A stretch of 64,000 nt of DNA from Thysanoteuthis rhombus (taxonomy: Eukaryota > Mollusca > Cephalopoda > Oegopsida > Thysanoteuthidae): NCBI GenBank assembly GCA_963457665.1, contig OY735219.1:35855977-35919976 (forward strand), in the 5' to 3' direction. Shown here piece after piece: positions 1-12,100 of the stretch. The notes beneath the pieces are model-generated. The model was given only the letters and a program-made list of their open reading frames with translations. It had not been told where the DNA came from and ran no database searches. Made by a program: the position numbers and the translations under genes. Positions within the stretch are counted from its first letter, which is position 1. Each line of letters starts with the position of its first letter.

Positions 1-112
1 GAGGGAGAGATTGGAGCGAAAAATTACACAGACAGCTGTACGCCTAAAAAGATCAACTAAACTGACTGCTGCTTTGGCCGACAAATACCAGAGATGGTGT
101 GACATTATTATA
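1..112 (+). CDS. DNAH6: DNAH6-like exon 1 of window (partial; end of stalk CC2)
   Basis: Open at the window edge. Frame starts at base 2 and gives 37 residues rich in Arg/Lys/Leu, ending [13 protein letters not shown]. This matches the end of the second stalk helix, where dyneins carry a conserved Arg-Trp just before AAA5. Ends in phase 0 at a good donor (gtgagt at 113). Confidence 0.85.
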
Positions 113-3100
113 GTGAGTAAATCTGTGTTGTATACCAGCACTTTGTTATACTTCGGTAAATTTTAGAACTTCCTATCTTATAACACAATTTAGATATCAT
201 TGACAGAACAATATACAATGAAGCATTTCTTTCATGTATGTTCTTCAGAGAATAATTTCTTTTCTCATGGAAATGATATTTCATACGTAAGAGAAAACAT
301 ATCTTTCGTCTATACTTTATGGCATTGACAAAAGAAAATATATCCTCTTTTGATTATATGGAAATTAGTTGTATAAATTGAACAAGATTGCTGACAGATT
401 TGCTGACAACATTGCTCTTTTTGCTAAGAACCTTCATTATCTCCAAAGAATGCTAGACAAACTGAATGCGGAAAGAAAGAAGATTGGTTTTCAAATGAAC
501 TTCAATAAAACAAATATCATGTGCTACAAACATTAAGAACAAAGATACAATGATCAAAATCAAAAATGCAGAGCTGAAAAGAGTGGACCACTATATCTAC
601 TTAGGAGAATGAATCTACATGAAATCCTTAAAAGGAGAAATCAGGCAAAGAATCACTATAGTTTGGCAAGCTTTCAGTTGAGCAAGCTCAACCTCGAATA
701 ATAGGAAAATCCCAATACTCTTAAAAGGAAGGGTATATAACCAATGCATCTTCCTAATAGTCACCTATGGAGCTGAAACATGGAACCTAGCTGAAAGATT
801 GACCTTTAAAATGAGAACCATGCAACAAGGTAAGAATCACAAGACAGCTATATTAGAGAAAAACAGAAATCTTAAATGTAGAAGCCATTAGAAAACCCAT
901 ATGGCAATTGGCTGGATAAGTGGCAATAATGTCACACAACACATGACACCACAACTCACGCCATCAAACTTCAGGAATCATACACAAAACTGTGGCCAGC
1001 AAAAAATGAAATAGTATGACAAACAAAACAAGTTAAGAAATTATGATCATATGGTCTGGTGAATCTTAGGGAAGGCCTATGTCCAATAACAGGCACTAAA
1101 AGTCTGCCGCTGCTGTTATAAGTGACAGTACTAATTTGGATGGACTTTGAATTTTTTATTGCCAGCAGTGACCAGCTAACATGTCCACAGCTGATGTGGG
1201 GTTTGAACTCTGTCCCCAACCATAGCATAAAGAAGCATCTATTTTGAAGATAATTTCCTATCACTGTAACTGCAGAGATTGTTTTCCATGAGCTTTGTTA
1301 CTTACTTTAATCTTAGTTGTGTAGCACTTAATCTGTTAATCTATAATTTCACAGAAGCCAATAATTTACTTGTTTTATTGTTTGAATCATGTATACACTA
1401 CAAAAGTTGCAGTAATCATCATCATCATTATGGCCCTGTAACAGCCAGGCTTGTTACATGATATGTTATTAGAGTTATCATTTAACTTATTCTCAAATTC
1501 ATCAGGCAGTTAGCCACTATAAAACATAGAGACTATATTATACGTTCCACAATTTATTCTTTTCAAACCTGTTCTCTCTTGTAGGAATTGGATGAACAAG
1601 AAGGTAATGTCTGTGGGGATGTATTGGTCGCTGCTGCCTGTGTGACGTATTGTGGAGCATTCACAAATGTGTATCGACAAGAATTGATTGACCTTTGGAT
1701 CGACAACTGCAATAAGTTGCAAATTCCTATTTCCGACAAACTTTCACTCGTCAATGTTCTGTCAAGTCCTTATGAAATTCAACAGTGGAATACAGTAGGG
1801 CTTCCAAAAGATGAAGTGTCTATTGACAATGCAATCATGGTTACGCGGGGTTATCGTTGGCCTTTGATGATTGACCCCCAAGAACAGGTACATACAACCT
1901 TGTATTTTATATTTCATTAGAAACTATCAACCAAAACTGTCAACATAAGTTTCTTCAGTTTTCGAATTGGTTTGGCTGGCTATGTATGTATGTATGTATG
2001 TATGTATTTATTATGCAAACAGGCACCCACAATGGAGAGCTGGAAATTTAGACTGAATGTCAATTACAGATGCAAGTTTATGCTAAATTGATCACATATT
2101 TCTGTCCAGCAGCATTTCTGCTTGTTTTTTTTTAGATTCAAACTTTTTAGTTATGACTTTCCAACAAAGGGCAAAAGAAGTAACTCATATATTGATCAAC
2201 CTTTTTTCCAATTTTTTTAATTGATCACCCACAGCATGGCATGCTGCCAGAAGACATTGGTTACATGATGGTTTATAATGAGTGACTTACCAGACCTGTT
2301 TTTTTTTCTCTCCAATCAGGCCAACATGTGGATTTGTAGATTGGAAGAAGAGAATGGACTTGTCGTCATCAAGCAGTCAGATAAAAACTTCTTGAGAACT
2401 TTAGAAAATTGTATTCGAGTTGGAAGACCTGTCTTACTAGAAGATATTGGCGAGACCATCGAACCATCCCTTGAACCTTTGTTAACCAAAAATATATCAA
2501 TGAAGGTAATGGTGAATGACATATGTATTCATTTGTATGTGTGCATGGAAATTTGCTGAGACATTTCTGAAAGCAGAAGGATATATTCCCAGCGACGGGG
2601 CTGGGCAAAAGATTATATTTCCAGTGGTGGGCAAAAAGATATATTCAGAATATATCTAGAAGCAATACTTTTACCAGTGAATAACAATACAGTCTTTTCA
2701 TGTGGGAACATCAAGTCAGGGTAACATAAAACAATTGTACTCAACCATTATCCTTTATTGACTATAAGGTCCTAAATTTCAAACCCTTCACACTTGGTGA
2801 AGAAGTCATATGCCCTGTTTGTGTGTTTATGAATGAGTATATGATAATGTTTGAAGCGAGAGGTTTGATTTACAATGTTATCATTTTATGCTAAATTGGT
2901 CCTTTTGATTGTGTCCATCAGCATCCAGGCTTGTTTTTTTGAAAATTCAGACTTTTTTTAATGATCACCGCCCAACAAAGCTCGAGAGAAGTAACATTTT
3001 CAATGATCACCTCTTTTTCCAATTTTTCAATTGATCACCCCCGACATGGCATGCTGCCTAAGAACATTGGTCATTCGATGGTTTTTAATGAATGACCGTC

Positions 3101-6100
3101 AATGTTTTCTAACTATTCTTCAATAAGTTTTTGTAGGTTTTTTCCTGTGAAGATATTGAAATGTGAAAAAACTTCAAACTAACACATGAAGTAATTGGTA
3201 TGGCAGCTGCCTTAGGAACGTAGGCTCTCGAGGATAAGGGATGCGAGTCTGTGTCTTGTGAGAGGTTTATTCATTATTTCTAATCTGTGCTGTTTACTCA
3301 ATACTGTAGAATGACAACTCAAGTGGTCTCTATTATTAAAAAAATTGAAATTGAAATGATAGAAATACTAGTTAAAAAATTAATGATAAATGACAAGAAA
3401 AAGAAATTCAAATGATATTACAACTAACACTACTGCAGTGTATGTTAACAAAGAAGATGGCGATGTATCAGGTGTTCGGGGAGAATAAGAAACAAAACGT
3501 ATATGGTTAGTTTTCAATGACTGCTGCCTGCAGCCTTTGGAATTTAATTGGACAAGCAGCTACCCCAGAAGTACAGACTCCCAAGGATAGGGAATGCAAG
3601 TCTCACTTACTAATAATTGTGGAATGAGGGTAGGGAAATTATAATGAAAAGCAACTGAAAATAGAATCTAAGAAATACCAGTAAAAAAAATTCAATATAA
3701 TGCATGAAGTATCTGTTGTTTCAAGTGATGAAAAGAGCTTAAATACAATTCTTTTTGATCTTTTCATGAAGTATCAGTTCTGATAAGACTTTGAGTCTCA
3801 GTGACAAATGTGTTTCTTAAACTCATAGTCTCAACAGACACAGATGGCTAAATTATGAAAATGTATAGATTTTACACATTGCACTGAATTTAACCATAAA
3901 TATGCTCTCATTAAAACATGCTCTCCTCCTATAACCAATATGAAAATGAAATAAACTGCAGAAGTAACTTAGAAAATAATGATCAAGTGTGATGTCAGAA
4001 TACACCCAGGAAAGTGGGGGCAAAAGGATATATCCAGATATTAGTTGTCAAGTAAGGGACTAGGAAGTGCTTAAGCCCTGACTTGTCTTGTGCTTCCACT
4101 GTTTATAGTGACCCCTTGATTCCTGGCCACTATAAGGTTTCATCTTTCAAACAACACTCTTGGTAAGAAGGTCTAGTTCAGGATGGTGGAAGTGGTGGGG
4201 GTGGGGGTTACAACCTCCCCAGCAAATGAAAAGATAATGTATTATAAATTTTTTTCTTCTATTCTTGCTGTTAACTTCTTATCATGTTATTTTAATCAGT
4301 CTGGACGGCCTTTAATTCGTCTTGGAGATACTGATATTGACTATGACCGACATTTCAAGTTCTATATGACAACCAAGTTGGCAAATCCACATTACATGCC
4401 TGAAGTATGTGTAAAGGTAACCATGGTGAATTTCACTGTGACAAAATCTGGATTGGAGGACCAGATTCTCAGGTAAGATTTAAGATAATAAATTCTTACT
4501 AGAAATAATTGAAATATGATAGTAATAACAAAAATTTTCACCACAGTCAATAATTGAACTGGCATTGAAACATATAAAAAATTAAATTCTGTTTATGACG
4601 TCGCTGGCGTTTTCTACTGGAAAGTATCTGTGAGGTAAAAAATCATCAAGAAACTTCTAGATTCTCAAGATGTTATTAATAAAGCTGTCAAAATTGGACA
4701 CCAAAAAGATTGAAAAAGCCTTTTTTTTCCTAAAATCTATAAAAACATTTTTAAAAGAGCTTTAGTGGAATACTAATGCCAATTTTCAAGTCTATAGACA
4801 AAATGACAAGTGTGGCCATGTGCACACAACCCTGGAGCTGTAACACAAACATGCATATATAAAGGAGGATATAACCTGTAAGCCATCTTTGATGGCTACA
4901 GTCATTCAATTATAGTCATAAGTAATAAATAAACTGGATATAGGATTATTGATTGAAGATTATTTTTAATTCATTTTCTTTGTAATTCTCATGCTTATTA
5001 TTTTTCAAAACTTTTGTACTGTTGTCTAAGACTGAGAAGACTCATTAGAATTCCAACTCTTGTTTGGACAATTGAATCTCTTTTTCCCGTTCATCCATTG
5101 AGAGCATAAGTCTGGCTAGTATAGATTTCAACACTGTGTGGGTTGATCTGGCTTAGCAAAGCAGATGTTAGGGAAGTTCCATTGTGTATAGTTTGGAATT
5201 TCCTGGATGCTCCTTTGGCAGTATGGTTGTGTCCGTGTACCCAACGCTACTGAAATAGATTGATTCAGTTGGTATATTAATACCCACAATTTTTCTTTGC
5301 CAGGAGAAAAAAACTTTGCCTCTGTTCTTAAATTATACACCCGATGAGGGCTTGAGAATGGATGGTAGGACAAGATTCAATTGTTGGAACAAAAATAGTA
5401 CTGTAATATTAAAATGTCTTCAAATGATAGTGTGCTCAAAAATCTTGAGAAATTTTGCCATGTAAATCATCTAATGATTTTATGATAATTTGTTGTTCTA
5501 ATGCATATACACCTAAAAATGTGTAGAACTTGTGGAAATGTACAGATGAAATAAATAAAAACAACTCTATTTCCTACAAAACCTTCATCACTTCATACAC
5601 ACACTCATTCTCCCATATAACCTGGGATCCACTCATAATTACTGTGTGGCTGACCAGACCCCCTGTCACGTGCCAACCAAATCAAGGAGCATCTCCCATG
5701 GAGGGACCATGTAGGGGCCATAACTTCGTATGGACAACATTCAAGATAAAAAGTTCTTCCTCTCCTTTTCTTTTTTTCCTTTTGAGTTGAACAGTTTTTA
5801 TAATAAGAATGAAGTCCTCTCACATTTTTCATCTGCAAATGGAAATTAGAGAAAGAAGCTTTATCAATTACACAGACGATTCCTTAGGCTCTGATATAAA
5901 CCCAAGGATCTTAAAGGATGGCATCCTTTCCTTTAGTAATCAAGTCTGCAATCTGTGAATCTAGGTATCAAAAAGATCTTTGCAAAGTTCTTTTCTGTCT
6001 ATCATTTCTTTCAAGATAGCCGTCTCTATGCAAAGTCTCTTATCCAGAATTCGTGTCATTGAATGTGCTGCATCATAGAGACAGTAATTGTCTGTTTTGT

Positions 6101-9100
6101 GAATGATTTTTATATTATCAGTAATATCATCTGACTGTAACAATGACAATGATAATTTTCTATAAAAAATGCACACTTCTGCCATGTCAACCATGTCTGA
6201 GATTTGCGCTGCTAAAATACTCTTGATAACTCTTCTAATGTGTTTAGATTGCCAAGCAATGGGCATATATTGATTATTACCACCAACCCCAGAAATTATA
6301 TAGCCTCATTGTGATCCCCCATCTTTTTAGATTGGCAAAAAAGATTTTTTTTTCTCAACTGTTCTTTTAGCTTGTTTTATACATTCTATATTTTCTTGAT
6401 TTAGTATTGAACCTAATGTTCTAACATTGTAGCTCAGATCAAGTCTTGTTTGTGTAGCTAGCCAATTTAGTTGACCTATCAGCTGTCTAGTTTTGGTAAT
6501 TTCTGTTGTGGATATTGCATCTCCCAAGTTTCTGCCCCCTTTTACTGGCATCTACATCAGTTTCTCTACTTATTCATCCTGTCCATGTTTAACATTCTCC
6601 ACATTCTTCTTTATAATCCAATGCACTGAATCTCTGCAACTTCTTCAGACTAAATAGGTTATGAACCTTGTCTATAACTCTGGTCTGAAAGATCTTTGAC
6701 CCTGCAAAGCAGAAAAAATCAACATGAGTAGCAATTATACTATGCAGTTTGTTTCCACTTTACCATGTAAATATTGCCTAAAGCTATTAGTTCTAACTTC
6801 ATTATTTCCTACCTGAGTGTCAAGTACCAAGATCTTGAGGCATCAGTCAAGCCATATACACATTTTGAGAGTTTTCAAATATAACTTAGAGGTATATCGG
6901 CCTCTTGAGGAGGGTCTAAATAAACGAATCAGTCCCATTGCTTGTTCTGTCAAAGTGCAGTTTTTATGTCCAATGATTCGCATGTCCAACTAGGAAATGC
7001 TGTTATTCCCAATGCTATATATAGATCTTCTTCAGAATATGTGAGAGAATCATACCCGATAATACTAGCATCTCTGTCCTGAAAGCTTCTTGCTATAAGT
7101 CTAGCCTTACAAATTTGTTTGCCATTGGACCTTTTATTAATATAAATCTTTATGGATTTTTTGGTCAAGTTCTTGTGAAGAAACTTGATTTTCAACTCAG
7201 CTTTGACGTTCGGTTTTCCTTGCCTCGTTCAGGTAATTATTTGAGGAGGAAATCATTTTGTTTTTCAGTGTTTCCAGCTTCTCTTGCTAGTTCAACATTG
7301 TTTGCTTGCCATTCTGATACTCCATGCCCAAAATTGAGCCAAAAGGGTTCACTTTGTTCCATAATGACATTCATCAAATACTTATTTTTGCCTTTTGTTT
7401 TACCTGCCCTACTTATAGCATTCAATTTTCTCCATTCTGGATCCTTATCATTTACAAGCTTACATTTAATAACTTGACCTGATTAAGGAAGCTCAATTGT
7501 CTTTGGAATAGGTTTTTGTTTTGGTGGGGTACCTTTTGCTCTCATAGTTTAATGCATCTGGGGTATCCTGTTTGTTTCCATTATAAACAATGTCCAAATT
7601 GTTTTTTACTACGATTGGTGGAGTATTGACTGATGTAATGTTGGAAGTCTGTCTGAGCATTATCTCATAATTGTTTGCACTTGGTAGACAATGGTTACTC
7701 ATGGATTGTAGCTTTCAACAAACAATTGTTTTCTGGTGTCAGATTTGCACTTTTCAGTGCTCTTTAGGCAAGTATTAGTTCCAGAAAAACTATTATGTAG
7801 TTCTTTAGTTTTGTGACAAGACAATCAAACTAGATGAGGTAGTCATTTATTGACATGTCCCTCTGCCCTTTGTACTGTTCAAATGATTTGCATGCCATAA
7901 ACACTGACTGCTTTGATTCCTCTAAAAAGAGCGCATCTAATTTTTCATATAGTTTCTACATGCTATCACATGCTATCATTGATGCTTAAAGTATTGATAT
8001 CAATTTTGAGTACAGCCTCTCTAACTTTTCCTACAAGAGATAAAAAAATGGAAGTCACTTAATGTGTAAGTGCTAGGCTAGTGGCCATTTCTCAAAAGTA
8101 TTTCTTTTTTTTCCATAAGTCATAACTGTCAGTTTTTAGAGCTAGCCATTTCATACCTGTCATGTATTAATTGATTGTTGCTCTGCTACTAGTGTGAAGG
8201 AATTAAAAAGGATGCAAATAACCAATAGGTAGACAAATATCTATTATCAACTGCTCTACTGTATAACCTTGGATCAATATAGCTGGCCAGGCATCCAGTC
8301 ACATGTCCACCAAATTAAGGAGCGCCTTCCATCTTTAGACCATGTAAGGGTCATAACTCCATGTGGACAACATTCAGGATTAACTAAGTGTTTTTCTTTC
8401 AAGGGGGAGATAATTATTCATTTCAAGGCTAACAGGAGTTATGTTAATTTTATGCTAGATTTCTAGGAATCTACTGATACATAATAGCAACTTTATCACT
8501 CTTAACTTAGTTTAAGTATAGACTGGATAAAAACAGACGAAATTACAACATTACCATCATTAGGTTATTCAATATTCTTTGTATATATTAAAAGATGGTA
8601 AACTATATGAAAATGTAAATAACTTTGTAAAAAGGAACCATCATACCACTGAGGATGTTCTAAGTGTTTAACCAAAAACATCTTCATATTCTAAATTGTT
8701 ATAATTTTTGAAGCATCGTTGAAATCATAGAAATAAGGATGATTGCAATAATAAATCTCATCAAAACTCGTATTGCTTCCACTCTCAATTATTAAAAAAT
8801 ATCAGGGAAATTCATTTCATTTTCAATATGGTATGAATGAATGAATAGCTTGGTTTCACGGACAGAGATTCTGGACCGGTTTCCTACAATTATGGGATCC
8901 TTAAATGACTGGGTGCCATTATGTGAAATAACCCTTTAGTCTGAATCATGAAGTTTCAAATTGAAGTGTAACACGTGTACTGCCAACCCCACTTTTTGAA
9001 TTAAGGGTTTGCATCTTATGGTCCACCGAGGTGGCACAAAGAGGAGCGAGACCCCAAAATTGTGGGTTTCACAAGAGTTTCCTTCTGGCAGATGTATGAG

Positions 9101-12100
9101 CTAGCTATAACTGGCTGCAGCCCCTTTAATTCTTTTGGTGGAGATGCATGCAGGTATGTTTTGTTAGTATAAGAATTTTCCTTTCAAGCATAGAAATCCT
9201 AATGGAGCTTTGTTTGCAAATGTATTCTTCAGTGATGTTGTCCGTCTGGAAAAACCTGAATTAGAGGAGCAACGTAACCAATTGATTATCGATATAAATA
9301 ATGCCAAAAACACGTTGAAGTCAATTGAGGACCGCATTCTTCAACTGTTGTACGAGTCAGAAGGAAATATCTTAGATAAAGAAGAACTGGTGAACACTCT
9401 TGATGAAGCAAAGGTAAAATTTCTCAAGTCAAAGAATCAGGAATCATGAAACCTCACAGAACAATCTTACCTAATTCTCTCAATTGCGTATTTTTTGACC
9501 ATAACTGTCAGTATAAGTTTCTTCACTCAATAGAGCTAGAGGGCTGAAAATTTAAACATTCACTTCTCCTTTTGTCAAGAGAAAACAGCGTTTTTGTTTT
9601 TTGAAAATGCCCTCAACAAAAAAAAATGTTTTTCAGCTAGGGTTCAATTAACAATGTAAATGTAATGCTCTATTGGTCCCTTAGTTTATGTCCAGCAGTG
9701 TTTCCAGGGGTAGGTCAAATTTTCTTCGGTGATCACAGCTCAACAAAAGATGTGAGAAGTAACGTATTTATTGTTGAAAAGTGATCATTAAAAAAGTCCA
9801 AATTTTAAAAAACAAAACAAGTGTAAATGCTGCCGGACACAAACTAAGGGATCAATCTAGCACAAACTTACATTGCTAATTGAACACCCAACTAAAAACC
9901 CATTTTTGGGGTGAATCTTAGAAATATTTTTTCTAGACATGTTTAAATGTGAATGTTTAAATTTTGAGCCCTCTGGCTCCATCAGTATAACCTGTAGGCA
10001 TAATACATATATATACAGCCAGCCAGACTTACTTGAAAACTGAAGAAACCTATGTTGACAGATTTGGTGGACGGTTTCTAATTGTCCACTGTAATCACCT
10101 TTGTACTTGAGACCTTGAATGATTTTACAATTACATTGTACTTGAAAAAATATAAAAATTATCAAGTTGCTGTGCATTTTGTTTATGTTCAACTAGAATT
10201 AACACAGATTTTTGAAAAAGTTTGAAAAAAAATGAAATTATAAGGGAAACTACTCTATAATTAGCATTTAGTACTTACTCTCATGGACATATGTTACAGA
10301 TGAGAAAATATAGACATACACGTAGTATTAGATATAAGTAGATTCATTCTAAATGCAAGGCTGTTTAGGTTCATTACTTTGTACAAATTACTAGTTATGC
10401 TGTTAATAAATAAGTTGTGATTATAGCTATTATATTCATGAACCACTTCAAACTGCTTTTAATTGACAGTGGAACTCTTCAGCAAATTGAATCAGAAAAG
10501 AAAAAATTCACTTTATGGTCAAAAGGAAATAATTTCAATCAGAGGTTATTTCCCTTAACGAAATTGAAATTTTCTCGTATGGATTTAAGATTTAAACATT
10601 GGAAGAATGATCAAATAACATGATTCCTCATTTACATTCTCAATTTGTGATTTTTCTAGGCCACATCAGATACTATCAATATTCAGTTGATCAACACGGA
10701 ACAAACTGAAACAAAAATTTCTGCTGCCCGTGAAAAATACCGTGCAGTTGCAACACGCGGTTCAATCCTTTATTTTGTGGTTGCAGACATGTCCTTGGTG
10801 GACCCTATGTACCAGTTTTCATTGAAGTATTTCAAACAGGTCAGTATTATTAATATCATCACCAATACATTATAATCATCACCAATAATAACAATATAAA
10901 TCATAGTTATATATTTAGTATTGGCATTTGATTTTCTCTTGGGCAACATTGGTGTAAAGAGAAGAGACTTATTGCATGATAACTACCTGTCTTCATACAA
11001 ACTTACCCAAGCTTGTGCTCTGGAGATATTCAAACAGTACTGGTAAACTCTTACCTTGAACAGCCAACCTTGTGTTTGTAAATATGCTATATATCCTAAA
11101 TACACATTACTAGTTATTACGTTGTTAATAATCTATAAGTTGTGATTAAAACTCTTAAACTCATGAACTGCCTCAAACCGCTTCTAGTGTGACCTCAACA
11201 CAATTGACACTGCTCTACCAACAAAGATTAAAGCACGATTTCCTGGATGAAGAACCATGGTCTAGCTAGATTGACAGATACCACCATATAGATATATTTT
11301 GAAAGTTATCTTTTCATCTTTTTTTTTTCAATATTATTTTTCATTTGGTATAAAATAATGTGTGCAGGTTCTCCACATTGAATGTAGACCTGTGAAAATA
11401 TTTTGGGGGGACAGATTGAAGCCAACCCATCCATCTAGAAAAAATTATTAAAATTTAACCAATTTTGAGGGCACATCGAATGCGTATTTGGACATATACT
11501 GGCTAATTTCTGTTATCAGTGATTTGTTCAGATAGAGAATTTTAGTAATATAAAGATAGTGAGGGAACGCCTTCTCCCTCCCCCTAAAAGTAAGGAACAC
11601 CATTCCCATGCATTCCAAAGAAACTATGCCTGTGATTATTAGTTGACTATCTGAACAGACTAACAGATCTCTTCTATCTCATCTGATGCTGCAGCTTGGA
11701 ATGATGGAATTTTTTTTGAATTTTGGAGTCATCTATGAAGCAATGATGGCTGCATATTTTCAAGCAAGCAGCCCTACTGAACAGTTCTGTCATTCATCTC
11801 CAGCATCCTTCCCATCATCAGATTTTATCAGTCTCCTGTTGGACAAAAGCTTCTCAAATGACCCGTGCCATGCTCTATATTAAATGTTTCTTCTCTAAAA
11901 CTCTTTTTAATTTGGTAATTTAAAGTGCAAGTGGTATGGCAGTTAATGGCATAGGCTATAGAATTGATGAACTAAGTTAAAAATGATTACATTTACTAAT
12001 GCCTTTTCCCTAGGTATAAGTAAAATCGCAGGGTACAAGTGCAGGGTCTTTTGTAAAATGGTAAGAATGTTGTGCTTGAATTTAAAAATCCAAAGTAGTC

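Larger units (their letters stand above)
5607..8373 (-). mobile_element. GalEa-like Ty1/Copia LTR retrotransposon, internally deleted and decayed
   Basis: Antisense to the host gene. Order on the minus strand: short 5' LTR (about 8373-8251), gag (8163 to about 7690), reverse transcriptase remnants (about 7440-6560), RNase H (about 6551-5895), purine-rich tract (about 5785-5745), 3' LTR (5742-5607). The gag-to-RT gap of about 250 bp leaves no room for protease and integrase, so those domains are deleted. Frameshifts and stops occur throughout and the RT catalytic motif is lost. GalEa-type Copia elements are known in molluscs, crustaceans and other aquatic animals; clade assignment is inferred from recalled gag and RNase H sequence. 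Confidence 0.75.
4473..9232 (+). other. Intron 4
   Basis: GT-AG intron of 4.8 kb, dominated by an antisense Copia-like retrotransposon (5607-8373). The left flank (4473-5600) and right flank (8380-9230) are AT-rich with no recognisable gene. Confidence 0.75.
9414..10659 (+). other. Intron 5
   Basis: GT-AG intron. It contains a head-to-head pair of family A copies (9492-10085) and one copy of another repeat (10238-10620). No coding signal. Confidence 0.75.

Noticed and set aside
4412-4420. Internal donor AAG|gtaacc in exon 4
   Set aside because: The reading frame through it ([10 protein letters not shown]) is conserved dynein sequence, so the site is not used.
7115-7477. 120-residue plus-strand open frame
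   Set aside because: It is the shadow of the minus-strand Copia RT region, whose conserved blocks are on the other strand.
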